Assembly (NCBI GenBank): GCA_017303635.1
Contig: JAFLCG010000018.1
Span: forward strand, 1 to 64,000
Reading direction: 5' to 3'
Origin: Anaerolineae bacterium
GTDB lineage: Bacteria; Chloroflexota; Anaerolineae; Aggregatilineales; Phototrophicaceae
DNA: 64,000 nucleotides
The notes under the pieces are model-generated. The model saw only the letters and a program-made list of their open reading frames with translations, did no database searches and was not told the origin of the DNA. The position numbers and the translations under genes are program-made. Positions 51,795 through 61,541 of the stretch are shown here, in pieces; within the stretch, counting starts at the first letter, position 1, and each line of letters starts with the position of its first letter.

Positions 51795-52391
51795 TTAACT
51801 GAACAGAATGGCCCGAAACGTCCTCAGGATAATGTGGAGATCCTGCCATAGGGTGGCGTTATGGGCGTACGTCAGGTCAATTTCCAGCTTGGCTGGCATG
51901 ATCTGCTGCACATAACAGGTTTCCCAATCACTGCCTGTAAGAAGCGATTCTTCGTCGCGGTAGGCCACTGATGCCAGGCTGGTGATTCCAGGGCGGACGT
52001 TCAGGACCTGGCGCTGGGCTTCGGTGTAGAGAGCGACGTAACGCGGATCTTCCGGTCGCGGGCCGACCAGGCTCATTTCTCCCCGCAGCACATTAATGAG
52101 TTGCGGGAGTTCATCCAGTTTAGTACGGCGCAGCATACGACCAATGGGCGTAATACGTGGATCACCCGCACTGGTAATGCCGGGGCCAACCCGATCCGCA
52201 TTCACAACCATGCTCCTGAACTTCAGCAACTTAAACGGCTGCCCATAGCGACCGGTACGGGTTGCACGGTAAAAGATGGGACCTTCAGAGGAAAGCTTTA
52301 CCCATAAGGCCAGGCTCAGGAGCAGGGGCAAAAGCACAACCAAACCCACCCCGGACACCACAATATCAAATAGACGTTTCAGCATGGTCAC
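51795..52391 (-). CDS. Bacterial sugar transferase (undecaprenyl-phosphate phosphosugar transferase)
   Basis: 198 residues, PglC-like short form with one N-terminal membrane helix (VSGVGLVVLLPLLLSLALW). Family signature PIFYRATRTGRYGQPFKLLK, KFRSM, then RRTKLDELPQLINVLRGEMS and LVGPRPEDPRY. Transfers a sugar phosphate to the lipid carrier and starts repeat-unit assembly. The GTG start overlaps the end of the aminotransferase gene, so both products belong to one pathway. An ATG two codons later is an alternative. Confidence 0.92.
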   Translation of the reverse strand: MTMLKRLFDIVVSGVGLVVLLPLLLSLALWVKLSSEGPIFYRATRTGRYGQPFKLLKFRSMVVNADRVGPGITSAGDPRITPIGRMLRRTKLDELPQLINVLRGEMSLVGPRPEDPRYVALYTEAQRQVLNVRPGITSLASVAYRDEESLLTGSDWETCYVQQIMPAKLEIDLTYAHNATLWQDLHIILRTFRAILFS

Positions 52392-53569
52392 ACACGGAAG
52401 TGGTTGGCAATCTGCGTGACCGCCGTGATCACATCAGTGACATCCTGGTCGGACATCGCCGAGTAGATAGGCAAAGAAATCATGCGCTGATATTCTCGGT
52501 AGGCCACTGGAAAATCTTCAGGCGTATAGCCATATGTTTCCCGATAGTAAGGATGCATGTGCAGCGGAATCCAGTGCACGCTGACGCCGATATTCGCTTC
52601 CCGGAGATGCTGGATGAAAGCATTACGGTCGATTGATAAGGCCGCCAGGTTGAGCCGCAGAATGTACAGATGATAAGGATGTGTACTATCCGGATGTGTC
52701 CGTGGGATTTCCAGCGCAGGATGCACCCCAAAAGCCTGATCGTACTGGGCAGCGATCTGCTGACGGCGGCGGTTCATCTCATCAAGCTTGCTTAGCTGAA
52801 CCAATCCCATCGCCGCAGCGACATCAGTCATATTGTACTTATAACCGGGCGCGACGATCTCGTAGTACCAGCTTCCTTCGCTGGTATAGCGTTTCCAGGC
52901 ATCTTTACTAATCCCGTGGAGGGACATCACCCGGCAGCGGTCAGCCCAGGCATCATCATGGGTGGTGATCATCCCACCCTCTCCAGTAGCCAGCGTTTTC
53001 GTGGCGTAGAAACTATACGTAGTGAAATCACTGATACTGCCAATCAGGCGGTTTTTGTAATAGGTCGGAAGCGCATGGGCGGCATCTTCGATCACGATGA
53101 GGCCATGCCGCTGGGCAATCTGGTGAATGGCATCCAGATCAGCCGCTTGACCTGCTACATGCACCGGGATGATGGCCTTTGTGCGAGGAGTGACTGCCGC
53201 CTCAATCTGATCTGGCGCGATGTTCAGCGTGATCGGATCAATATCCACCAGCACAGGTTTGGCATTAAAGTAACGCACGACTTCGGCAGTCGCCGCGAAG
53301 GTCATGGTCGTCGTAATGACCTCATCCCCGGCCTGAAGCCCGGAGGCCTCCAGCGCCAGGTGCATGGCGGCAGTGGCCGAGTTAACGGCGATGGCATGTT
53401 TAGCCCCAACAAAGGCCGCAAACTCGGCCTCAAATTGCTTCACCTGCGGGCCAGTGGTTAACCAACCCGACGCAATGACATCACTCACGGCCTTAATTTC
53501 GCGGTGGTCAACATCCGGTTTTGCAAAGGGCAGAAACGTTGCACGAACTGGGCTTGTAACAACAGTCAT
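52388..53569 (-). CDS. DegT/DnrJ/EryC1/StrS-type sugar aminotransferase
   Basis: 393 residues. PLP-binding lysine in YSFYATKTLATGEGGMITT, with the Asp loop VIEDAAHALPTYY before it and PFAKPDVDHREIKAVSDVIA at the start, all typical of the family (PglE/WbpE-like). Probably aminates the 4-keto sugar made by the dehydratase in this locus. Overlaps the sugar transferase start by 4 nt. Confidence 0.93.
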   Translation of the reverse strand: MTVVTSPVRATFLPFAKPDVDHREIKAVSDVIASGWLTTGPQVKQFEAEFAAFVGAKHAIAVNSATAAMHLALEASGLQAGDEVITTTMTFAATAEVVRYFNAKPVLVDIDPITLNIAPDQIEAAVTPRTKAIIPVHVAGQAADLDAIHQIAQRHGLIVIEDAAHALPTYYKNRLIGSISDFTTYSFYATKTLATGEGGMITTHDDAWADRCRVMSLHGISKDAWKRYTSEGSWYYEIVAPGYKYNMTDVAAAMGLVQLSKLDEMNRRRQQIAAQYDQAFGVHPALEIPRTHPDSTHPYHLYILRLNLAALSIDRNAFIQHLREANIGVSVHWIPLHMHPYYRETYGYTPEDFPVAYREYQRMISLPIYSAMSDQDVTDVITAVTQIANHFRV

Positions 53570-53681
53570 TGCATTCTCAATATGGGTAATCAGGATGGAT
53601 CATTTACATTCGCACGACCCGGCACAAAGCTGCCTGCCGAGCAGATAAAAATTGTATCATGAGTAAGGAAATCGGCTTAAA

Positions 53682-53710
53682 TTGTCCCGTTCTCAACTAT
53701 CCGCTATGAT
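53682..53710 (+). promoter_or_regulatory. Candidate promoter of the glycosyltransferase operon
   Basis: TTGTCC (53682-53687) and TATGAT (53705-53710) are separated by 17 bp, a sigma-70-like spacing, about 90 bp before the first glycosyltransferase of the plus-strand run ending at 60409. Confidence 0.5.
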
Positions 53711-53800
53711 TGTAATGTGTGTTTACAATCCCAAGACCCATCAAACCCAAATGCCTCTCAATGCTCCGTATGAAGCCGCCTGCAGGAATTGTGTCAGACT

Positions 53801-54880
53801 ATGAACGTTGCCAAAACCGGCACCCGGATCCTTTTCACCGGTCAGTATGCGGCTGGCACCAACAGCCTCTATCTGGCACAGGCTTTTCAACAATGCGGGG
53901 CGACGATCCGTTTCCTGAATGACATCGCCATCTTCCCCTACTGGAATACCCTTGGTGGACGCATCCTGCGGCGACTGCAACTACCAGTCATTCTCCGAGA
54001 GTGGAACGTTCGTTTACTGCAGGAAGTGGATCGCTTTAAGCCGGATTTAGTCTATGTGACGGATGGGCATCTGGCTTATCAGGAAACGATCCAGAAGATT
54101 CGTGACCGTGGCGTGCCGATCATGTGTTTTTACCATGACGTGCACTGGAAGAATCGACAATATTCCCGTTTTGACCAATGCCTTGATTTGTTTGACCTGG
54201 TGGCAACGACCCGGCAGTGGCACGAAGCCGAATTCAAGATGGCTGGCGCAAAACACGTGATGGTCGTCCGCTTTGGTTACAATCCCCAGGTTCACCATCC
54301 GGTTATCAGCAACGAGCGAATTCGGCAGGTTTACGGTTCTGAAATGTGCTTCATTGGCACCAAAGAAGCGCAGCGGGTGATGGATTTAACCCGGCTGGTG
54401 AGCGGCGATTTCCCGTATGACTTCAAGATATGGGGATCCCTGTGGAATACCTTGCCAGACACGTCACCGATCTTGCGCTACTGGCAGGGTATGACCGCGC
54501 TGGAGGATGAGATCGCGCTGATTTATGCAACCAATAAAATCGCTTTACACTGGGTGGGTTGGGATCCGAGCAGCAGTAATGAGCAATTAAGAAAAGGGGA
54601 TCAACACAACAGCCGCACCTTCCAGATTGCGGCCTGCAACGGGGCAATGATGATGGCGCAGCGCACCGATGAACACAGGGCATTCTTTGTCGAAGATCAG
54701 GAAGCAGTTTTCTTCGATACCCCTGACGAACTTCTGGAAAAACTAGCCTACTGGATGGTCCCCGAACGCGATGATGCGCGCAGAGAGATCGCCCAGGCTG
54801 CCTATGCGCGTTGTATACGGGAAGATTATTCTTACGTCCCGGTCGTCAAGCGCTTCCTCACGCATTTTCAACTGGCCTAA
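53801..54880 (+). CDS. CgeB-like glycosyltransferase
   Basis: 359 residues from the ATG at 53801; a TTG four codons earlier is less likely. N-terminal part FTGQYAAGTNSLYLAQAFQQ, middle DLVYVTDGHLAYQET and YHDVHWKN, and a late SRTFQIAACNGAMMMAQRTD followed by DEAVFFDTPDELLEK, the arrangement of CgeB/GT-B enzymes. Donor and acceptor unknown. First gene of the plus-strand glycan operon. Confidence 0.8.
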   Translation: MNVAKTGTRILFTGQYAAGTNSLYLAQAFQQCGATIRFLNDIAIFPYWNTLGGRILRRLQLPVILREWNVRLLQEVDRFKPDLVYVTDGHLAYQETIQKIRDRGVPIMCFYHDVHWKNRQYSRFDQCLDLFDLVATTRQWHEAEFKMAGAKHVMVVRFGYNPQVHHPVISNERIRQVYGSEMCFIGTKEAQRVMDLTRLVSGDFPYDFKIWGSLWNTLPDTSPILRYWQGMTALEDEIALIYATNKIALHWVGWDPSSSNEQLRKGDQHNSRTFQIAACNGAMMMAQRTDEHRAFFVEDQEAVFFDTPDELLEKLAYWMVPERDDARREIAQAAYARCIREDYSYVPVVKRFLTHFQLA

Positions 54881-54890
54881 CCCAACTTCA

Positions 54891-56069
54891 ATGCGCGTTC
54901 TGTACCACATTTCGTACTACAAGCCGGCCTATATCTATGGAGGGCCGGTCATCAGCACCTCCAACCTGTGTGAAGGCCTGGCTGCGCTAGGGGTACAAGT
55001 GACGGTCATGACTACGAATGCCAATGGTCAGCAGCGCCTGGCAGTGCCGCTGGAAACCCCAGTCGAAGTCAATGGGGTCGAGGTGATCTATTGTCCACTG
55101 GGATTTACAGGTCAGTATTTTTACTCACCGCGCCTCGTGGAGATCTTCAGAAAGGTCGTGTCCCAATACGATCTCATCGTGACCGATTCCTTTCTGACCT
55201 ATCTGCTGGGGGGCACTGCGTCCGCAGCGCTGGCGGCTCAAAAACCTTATATCATCCCTATCCGGGGGCAACTGTTCCCCTGGGCACTGAAGCAAAGTGC
55301 CATCAAGAAACAGATCTATATGCGCGTCAGCGGACGGCGGTGGCTCAATGAGGCTGCCGGTTTGCACTGCACGACACCGGAGGAAGAAACAGCGGTTCAG
55401 CAATTGGGGCTAACCGCACCCACTTTCACGGTTCCCAACAGCATCGATACCCAGGCATTTGCTGAACTCAAAGCCACTGACCATATTCGACAACACTACG
55501 GCATTCCACTAGCCTGTATGCTGCTGGTACAAGTCGGACGACTGGTTGCCATCAAGCGCCCGGATATCTCGGTGAAGGTATTGGCAGCATTACACCATAC
55601 GCATCTCATACTAGCTGGCCCCTGTGACCCTGCATTCGAGGAGCAACTGAAGTCCGATGCGCGCAAGTGGGGATGCCTGGATCGCCTGCACTTTACCGGA
55701 TTGCTGGATAATGAAGGTGTCAAACCGATTCTGGCGAGTGCCGACCTGTTATTGATGCCCAGTGAGGTGCAGGAAAACTTCGGAACAGCCGCTGCCGAAG
55801 CGCTGGCAGCCGGTATTCCGGTGCTCACCTCGACCGGCATTCCAATCGGCAGGTGGGCCATGGAGGAGCAGGCAGGTTTTGCTACGGAATGTACGCCAGA
55901 GCACTTTGTCGATGCTGCCCGGAAGCTGTGTGCAGATCCCGAAGGTTTGAAGCAGATGGGCAAACGCGCGCGTCACTTTATGCAGCAGTTTGAAAAGAAG
56001 GCTGTTGCCCAACGCATGTTGAGCCAGTATGAACGGATTATTGAACTACAGCGCAGGAAGCCGCAGTAA
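54891..56069 (+). CDS. Glycosyltransferase family 4
   Basis: 392 residues from the ATG at 54891, which starts MRVLYHISYYKPAYIYGGPV and avoids a 110-nt overlap with the gene before. Donor domain shows LLVQVGRLVAIKRPDISVKV, HFTGLLDNEGVKPILASADL, and the E-x7-E region SEVQENFGTAAAEALAAGIP. A retaining GT-B enzyme adding one sugar to the repeat unit; sugar unknown. 11 bp after the previous gene. Confidence 0.9.
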   Translation: MRVLYHISYYKPAYIYGGPVISTSNLCEGLAALGVQVTVMTTNANGQQRLAVPLETPVEVNGVEVIYCPLGFTGQYFYSPRLVEIFRKVVSQYDLIVTDSFLTYLLGGTASAALAAQKPYIIPIRGQLFPWALKQSAIKKQIYMRVSGRRWLNEAAGLHCTTPEEETAVQQLGLTAPTFTVPNSIDTQAFAELKATDHIRQHYGIPLACMLLVQVGRLVAIKRPDISVKVLAALHHTHLILAGPCDPAFEEQLKSDARKWGCLDRLHFTGLLDNEGVKPILASADLLLMPSEVQENFGTAAAEALAAGIPVLTSTGIPIGRWAMEEQAGFATECTPEHFVDAARKLCADPEGLKQMGKRARHFMQQFEKKAVAQRMLSQYERIIELQRRKPQ

Positions 56070-56072
56070 CTG

Positions 56073-56672
56073 ATGCTCAACGCTTTGAACACACCCTGGA
56101 AAATCCAGAACGAACTCAAACGCTGTTTGCTCCTGCCCCGCATCTGGTGGTTGTGTTGGTGGGTGGGATTACGGATGAAAACGGGTTGGCGATTTTACGG
56201 TATGCCCATCTTCCAGATTCATCGACAAGGCACGCTGCAGATCGGCAGCCATCTCCAACTGCGCTCGAATATGACCAGTAATCCGCTGGTTCCAACCCAT
56301 CCTGTGCTCATCAGCGCCCGTGAGCCAGGCAGTCAGGTGAAAATTGGCGATCATTTTTCCATGACGGGAGGGGTCATTGTCGCTGCTGCATCCATCACCA
56401 TCGGCAATTATGTGACCGTTGGCGCGAACACGCGCATTATGGATACCGATTTTCACCCGATGGATGCAGCAGACCGACGCCAGCGCTCATCCGGTGGGAA
56501 TAGCGCGCCGATTGTCATTGAAGACGATGTCTTTATCGGAACCGAATGCCTCATCCTCAAAGGGGTCCGGATTGGAAAAGGCAGCGTGATTGGGGCCAGA
56601 AGCGTGGTGACCCATGATATACCGCCGCACTCGGTTGCGGTGGGGCATCCAGCGCGGGTGATTCAATCATAA
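56073..56672 (+). CDS. Left-handed beta-helix acyltransferase (LbH/WcaF-like)
   Basis: 199 residues. Hexapeptide turns are visible: IGNYVTVGANTRIMDTD, APIVIEDDVFIGTECLILKG and VRIGKGSVIGARSVVTHDIP, ending VAVGHPARVI. Trimeric O-acyl/acetyltransferases of this type decorate polysaccharide sugars. The N-terminus is longer and hydrophobic (PRIWWLCWWVGLRM), which may bind the membrane. 3 bp after the GT4 gene, and its stop overlaps the next start by 1 nt. Confidence 0.88.
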   Translation: MLNALNTPWKIQNELKRCLLLPRIWWLCWWVGLRMKTGWRFYGMPIFQIHRQGTLQIGSHLQLRSNMTSNPLVPTHPVLISAREPGSQVKIGDHFSMTGGVIVAAASITIGNYVTVGANTRIMDTDFHPMDAADRRQRSSGGNSAPIVIEDDVFIGTECLILKGVRIGKGSVIGARSVVTHDIPPHSVAVGHPARVIQS

Positions 56673-57904
56673 TGATGCGCATTCTCATCGTGACCTTGCT
56701 CTACGCCCCGGATGATGGGCCGAGTGCCCCACTTTTCCAGATGCTGTGTGAAGAACTCGTTCGGAAGGGACACCAGGTTACGATCATCGCAGCAGTGCCA
56801 CATTATCCGAGCGGTCAGGTACCCGAACACTTTCGCCGGGGCTGGTTGCAAACCAGCGAGGAAAATGGCGTTCGCGTGATCCGGGTGCGGGTTCCGTCAC
56901 TGGATCGTAACCGCCTGCTCTATCGGGCTATCCAGTTCGGGGTATTCCAACTGGGCGCAGCCCTCGCCAGTTTGCGTCAGGCCTATGATGTGGCACTGGT
57001 CACAAACCCGGCTATTGAAGTCTTTTTGCCCTTCTTCACGAGTGTGGTGCTGCGCCGAAAACCATCCGTATTCTTTGTCGCCGATGTGTATCCGGATGTG
57101 GGCATTCAACTGAACATATTTCGCAGCCGCCCAGTCATCAAACTGGTCGAAGCCTTAGAACGATTTTGCCTGGAACAGGCGACTTATACCTGGATTTTCT
57201 CTCAGTCTTTCCGCATTCCGATTGCCCGTCTGGGCGTGCCACCGGAAAGACAACGGCTGATTTACAGTTGGATCAATCCTCAGACGATTGCACCACTCCC
57301 GCGGAATACAACCTTCTCCCAGGAATTTGATCTGGATGATCGCTTTGTCGTCCTGTACGCCGGCAACCTGGGACTCTCACAGGGCTTAGACCGTGTGTTG
57401 GACGTGGCTCAAAGCCTGATGGACCATCCACAGTTCTGCTTTGTCTTTGTGGGGGATGGCAGCGGCAAGGATGCTTTGGTCAAACAGGCCGAAGCCCGAC
57501 AACTGACCAATGTGCGTTTTATCCCCTTCCAGCCATTCAGCCGCGTGGCTGAAGTGCTGGCAACCGCTGATGTCGCCCTATTGAGCTTACAGAGCAGCAT
57601 CGCCAGTTCATCGATCCCATCCAAAACATTCTCTTACCTGGCAAGTGGTCGCCCGATCATCGGCATTCTCGATCCTCAAAGTGATGCCGCTGATCTCATC
57701 CGGCGTTCGGGCGGTGGTATGGTGATCGCGCCCGACCAGATTGACGCGCTAGAGGATGTCCTGCTGGAGTGGTATCGCGCTCCTGAACTATACAGCGAAA
57801 TGGGTGCGAAAGGGCGCGCCTACGTGCTGCAATACCATACCAGCCCGTATGCAGCCGAGCAGGTCGAAGCGCTGCTACAGGATGCGATAAAAGCTGATGG
57901 ATAG
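56672..57904 (+). CDS. Glycosyltransferase family 4 (WbuB-like)
   Basis: 410 residues. N-terminus VTLLYAPDDGPSAPLFQMLC and HYPSGQVPEHFRRG, and donor domain FVVLYAGNLGLSQGLDRVLD, FVGDGSGKDALVKQAEAR and SSIPSKTFSYLASGRPIIG, as in WbuB-type enzymes that transfer N-acetylated aminosugars. Overlaps the next gene by 8 nt. Likely adds the second sugar. Confidence 0.9.
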   Translation: MMRILIVTLLYAPDDGPSAPLFQMLCEELVRKGHQVTIIAAVPHYPSGQVPEHFRRGWLQTSEENGVRVIRVRVPSLDRNRLLYRAIQFGVFQLGAALASLRQAYDVALVTNPAIEVFLPFFTSVVLRRKPSVFFVADVYPDVGIQLNIFRSRPVIKLVEALERFCLEQATYTWIFSQSFRIPIARLGVPPERQRLIYSWINPQTIAPLPRNTTFSQEFDLDDRFVVLYAGNLGLSQGLDRVLDVAQSLMDHPQFCFVFVGDGSGKDALVKQAEARQLTNVRFIPFQPFSRVAEVLATADVALLSLQSSIASSSIPSKTFSYLASGRPIIGILDPQSDAADLIRRSGGGMVIAPDQIDALEDVLLEWYRAPELYSEMGAKGRAYVLQYHTSPYAAEQVEALLQDAIKADG

Positions 57905-58763
57905 TCGTAACCGAACCCCTACCCCATGTCCCATTTGCAACCATGCCGGAACACATCCATTTCGCCAAATAAAACATGGCCGGGTGATGAACCGCTGCGA
58001 CTCCTGTGGGCTGGTGTTTGCCACCCCTTTGTGGACGAGTGCCGAAGCCGACACAGTATTCGCCAATTACCGGGGTTGGCCAGAAGGCATCAGCGGCGGA
58101 GTCAGTGACCGTAGTGCTGGCATGGCTCAGATTGCCCGTCAGATCCACATTCATTGGCGCGACCAGGCGACTTCGACGCCAGGCTTACTGGATATAGGCT
58201 GTGCAGATGGCGAATTTTTCCGGGTGATGGCGGCCACTCAGGATGGATTCCAATTTAGCGGGGTAGAACCTGATCCCAAGTGGCAGCATCACGATTATGG
58301 CAATGCCCGGGTCTACCCGGTGACACTGCGACAATGTCAATTTCCAGACGCACATTTTGATGTGGTCACCATTCTGGACGCCTTCTGTTACTTTCCAGAT
58401 CCCAAAGCCCATGTTGAGGAAATCATGCGGATCCTGAAGCCGGGCGGTCTGTTCGTGTTTGATATACCCGGTCAGCACTATTTGCGCCTGCGCGGTTTAG
58501 TCGGCAGTTGGTTTAGGTTAGGGCGAACACAGACCTTTGCGGCCTATCCCTACTACTACGCACATCCATCGGTGCTGGCGCTACTTGCCGGGACTCCGCA
58601 TCAGATCAAAGCCATCGTTGTTGATCGTGGCACGGTTCAGGATCATCCCTGGCTCAAAGCGGGGCTGCAAGGCTATACCGGGATAATCAAACGGGGTGCT
58701 GATCAGTTCGCATCTTTACGCGAATTTGCGCCCAAACTCATTTATCTGATTCGGAAAGTCTAG
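57897..58763 (+). CDS. Class I methyltransferase with N-terminal zinc motif
   Basis: 288 residues. An N-terminal Cys4 motif CPICNHAG...RCDSCGLVF (about 11-40) resembles the zinc ribbon of sugar C-methyltransferases. SAM motif I is LLDIGCADGEFF, with DVVTILDAFCYFPDPKAHVE and LKPGGLFVFDIPG for motifs II/III. May methylate a sugar or carrier-linked intermediate. Starts inside the end of the GT4 gene. Confidence 0.85.
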   Translation: MDSRNRTPTPCPICNHAGTHPFRQIKHGRVMNRCDSCGLVFATPLWTSAEADTVFANYRGWPEGISGGVSDRSAGMAQIARQIHIHWRDQATSTPGLLDIGCADGEFFRVMAATQDGFQFSGVEPDPKWQHHDYGNARVYPVTLRQCQFPDAHFDVVTILDAFCYFPDPKAHVEEIMRILKPGGLFVFDIPGQHYLRLRGLVGSWFRLGRTQTFAAYPYYYAHPSVLALLAGTPHQIKAIVVDRGTVQDHPWLKAGLQGYTGIIKRGADQFASLREFAPKLIYLIRKV

Positions 58764-58775
58764 AAGGGCAGCACC

Positions 58776-59465
58776 ATGCCTGCACAATCGTTCAATCAAG
58801 AGGCCGAAATCGGCTACCATCTGAATGATCCGGCGACTCCGCCATCGCTTGAGGAACAAGCCTTTCTGGAACAGGATATGCGGCTGTGGGTGCCGGACTT
58901 CCCACAGGTGTTCGCGGGTAAGGATATTCTGGATTTGGGTGGTGGTCGCGGTACAGCCAGTATGCTGATCTCCCGCAAGTTTGCTCCCCGCTCGATCACG
59001 CATTTTGACCTGAGCCATAAACGACTGACGGCTGCGCGAGAGTGGCAGCGGTCACAATCGAATTATTTCATTGTTTGTGGCAGCGTCTATGAATTACCTT
59101 TTCCAGACCAGACCTTTGACCTCATCATTTCGAACAGCTTTCTACATCACCTGCCCAATGTACAGATGGCCCTGTCAGAAGCCGGACGTGTGCTGCGCCC
59201 GGGCGGTCTGTATGTCGGGCGCGAACCCAATTTCAATAATCCACTGGTGCGACTGGGGGTGTTCTCACCGTTGAGCCGCTTGATTATGGGCGCTTCCAAT
59301 CACAGTCAGAATGAATATCCTCTCCGCGCTCAGGAGATCGAAGCCGGTTTCATTCAGGCAGGCTGCCAGCCAGACTTGCAGTATTTCTGGCGGCGCATCC
59401 CTGGTTTACGGCATCCCCTTTTATCCGTCGCAATTTCGGTGCGAGGTTATCGAACCCATTCATGA
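58776..59465 (+). CDS. Class I SAM-dependent methyltransferase
   Basis: 229 residues. Motif I DILDLGGGRGTASMLI, then ITHFDLSHKRLTAAREW, FDLIISNSFLHHLPNVQMAL and VLRPGGLYVGREPNF; typical Methyltransf_11 protein. Substrate unknown. Overlaps the next start by 4 nt (ATGA), so the two are coupled. Confidence 0.87.
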   Translation: MPAQSFNQEAEIGYHLNDPATPPSLEEQAFLEQDMRLWVPDFPQVFAGKDILDLGGGRGTASMLISRKFAPRSITHFDLSHKRLTAAREWQRSQSNYFIVCGSVYELPFPDQTFDLIISNSFLHHLPNVQMALSEAGRVLRPGGLYVGREPNFNNPLVRLGVFSPLSRLIMGASNHSQNEYPLRAQEIEAGFIQAGCQPDLQYFWRRIPGLRHPLLSVAISVRGYRTHS

Positions 59466-60409
59466 ATCCAGAGATATTCGCCGAATGGCACCGACGACGA
59501 GGGACACAGGTCTTGCGTACGGAGAGCAGTTGGTGGCATCAACAGGGGCCGCGTGCCTATCAGGCCTTTCCCTATCACTGGGTGATTACACCTGCTGAAG
59601 CAGAATTGCGGCAGTTCATGTGGCAGTATCAGGCGCTCGCACTCCGTTATTCCACCCCGATGGAAGCCGCTACGGGTTACATGAGCTATCATGCCGTATA
59701 TGAGGGCAACGACTATGACATCAGCCAACTCGGCAAATGGGCACGCAAGAATATCCGCCACGGCCTGAAGACCTGTGGGGTTGAAGAGATTTCCTTTACT
59801 GATCTGGCGCGTGAGGGGCTGGCGCTGCAACTCGATACGCTCAATCGTCAGGGGCGCTCGGTACCGGCGACCCAGAAATGGTGGGATGACCTGACCATGG
59901 GCGCAGCCGATCTACCTGGGTTCAGGGCATGGGCAGCACGGGTCGAGGGAAAACTGGCGGCTTCGGTCATCACCTTCCAGATGGATAACACCATCTACAT
60001 GCTCTATCAGCAATGTTTGCGGCAGTATCTTCCGCTGCATGTCAACAATGCACTCGGCTATGAAGTCACAAAACAGGTGTTATCAACGGAGGGCATCAAA
60101 GGCGTCCTCTATGGGTTGCATTCACTGGATGCACCCGCCAGTGTTGATGAGTTCAAGTTCCGCATGGGATATCATCCCAAGCCGGTCCGCCAGAGAGTCC
60201 TGTTTCACCCACTGGCATCCCCATTCATGAATAACGTGACTCACAAGGCAATCCGCCTAATCCAGCGCTATCGCCCCAACCAACCTACCCTGGCCAAATT
60301 AGAGGGTATGTTGCGGTTCTACCTGGAAGGTCTGCGTGACCACAGTCAGCAAACCGTGCCGCTTCATCTTCGCAACGCCATTAGCGATTCTGAAGATCAA
60401 GAACCTTAA
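59462..60409 (+). CDS. FemAB/GNAT-like acyltransferase (putative)
   Basis: 315 residues. YDISQLGKWARKNIRHGLKT, WAARVEGKLAASVITFQMDN and IKGVLYGLHSLDAPASVDEF fit the FemAB/GNAT-like fold found in polysaccharide loci, possibly transferring an acyl or aminoacyl group. No clear acetyl-CoA loop seen, so the assignment is tentative. Last gene of the plus-strand operon; its 3' end overlaps the convergent GT by 29 bp. Confidence 0.6.
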   Translation: MNPEIFAEWHRRRGTQVLRTESSWWHQQGPRAYQAFPYHWVITPAEAELRQFMWQYQALALRYSTPMEAATGYMSYHAVYEGNDYDISQLGKWARKNIRHGLKTCGVEEISFTDLAREGLALQLDTLNRQGRSVPATQKWWDDLTMGAADLPGFRAWAARVEGKLAASVITFQMDNTIYMLYQQCLRQYLPLHVNNALGYEVTKQVLSTEGIKGVLYGLHSLDAPASVDEFKFRMGYHPKPVRQRVLFHPLASPFMNNVTHKAIRLIQRYRPNQPTLAKLEGMLRFYLEGLRDHSQQTVPLHLRNAISDSEDQEP

Positions 60410-61532
60410 TCAACCGTTCGCGAAAATGATCAAACTGAAAGTACTGGCGATAGCGTTGACGAGCCGCATCGCCTAATTGCTTTGCCAGTGCTGAATCGGT
60501 CAGCAGGGCAATACAGGCACGGGCGGCAGCCTGCGGTGTTTGCTCGATGAGCAGACCGGTCTCATTATCCAGCACAATCTCTTTGACACTATCATATTTG
60601 CCGCCAATACTGGGTAAGCCATAGCGGGCCGCTTCGACAAAGACGAGGCCAAAGCCTTCACCCCGGCTGGGCATGGCAAACACACGGCATTGGCGAAAAC
60701 ACTCATCTACCTGAGACTCGGTCAGGTGACCCAGAAAGATGATCTTTGAGGCAACGGCATCGGGCTGCTGGGCGACCAGCGCTTCCAGATCGGCTTTGCC
60801 ATCCCCACGACCACCCCCAATCCAGAGTTCGGCATCGGGTACAGCCTGCAGAACTTCCTGCCAACCCAGTATCAATTCCTGATGGCCTTTGTAGAGATGT
60901 GCCCGGTTCATGTTGCCGAGGATCAACACAACCGGACGTCGCTGCGCCGGGATATATGGAATAGCCAGCGCAGCATCCTCGGCTTCTGGCAGCGCATAAA
61001 GAGGCGGCTCCACACACAGATGAACCACGTCTGCTACAGGGAGCATGGGGTTGCTCTGCCGCGCTTTTTCATCGGTACTGCGGGAAATGCTCAAGATCTG
61101 TTTGGCCTGGGTAAAGGCTCGCCGCTTCAGGCGTGAAAGCGGTTCAAACACTTCAATGCCCACTTCCCAGATTGTATACGGTGGATGAAATGGGATATTG
61201 GCTAACAACGCCTGGTTGACCATCTGATACATGACCTGGTCATAGCGCCTGGTCAGGATCGCCTGAAGCAAATCCATCGCCATCCGGCGCTTATCATTTG
61301 CATAGGTTTTTACTTCAATCTGAAGATGTTGATGCGCATGGACACTCACCATGCGGTGAATATGGAGGGCGCTCGGCAGGTCATCACTGAGTGACCAGAT
61401 GGTTAACTGTTGTATAGCAGGAATACTCGCCAGTACCCGGGCGGTACACCGCCCAAACTGGGCCATGCCCGCCGGTTTGATGCTACCGGTTGAATCCAGC
61501 CCCAGGTCCACCGCGATATACAGGTAACGCAC
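60381..61532 (-). CDS. Glycosyltransferase family 4
   Basis: 383 residues. VLILGNMNRAHLYKGHQELI, ELWIGGGRGDGKADLEALVA, KIIFLGHLTESQVDECFRQC and PSRGEGFGLVFVEAARYGLP (E-x7-E) define the GT-B donor domain. N-terminus opens with a sugar-acceptor domain (LDSTGSIKPAGMAQFGRCTA). Minus strand, 9 bp downstream of the asparagine synthase-like gene, so likely its operon partner. Confidence 0.9.
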   Translation of the reverse strand: MRYLYIAVDLGLDSTGSIKPAGMAQFGRCTARVLASIPAIQQLTIWSLSDDLPSALHIHRMVSVHAHQHLQIEVKTYANDKRRMAMDLLQAILTRRYDQVMYQMVNQALLANIPFHPPYTIWEVGIEVFEPLSRLKRRAFTQAKQILSISRSTDEKARQSNPMLPVADVVHLCVEPPLYALPEAEDAALAIPYIPAQRRPVVLILGNMNRAHLYKGHQELILGWQEVLQAVPDAELWIGGGRGDGKADLEALVAQQPDAVASKIIFLGHLTESQVDECFRQCRVFAMPSRGEGFGLVFVEAARYGLPSIGGKYDSVKEIVLDNETGLLIEQTPQAAARACIALLTDSALAKQLGDAARQRYRQYFQFDHFRERLIKVLDLQNR

Positions 61533-61541
61533 AAGCGCCTC

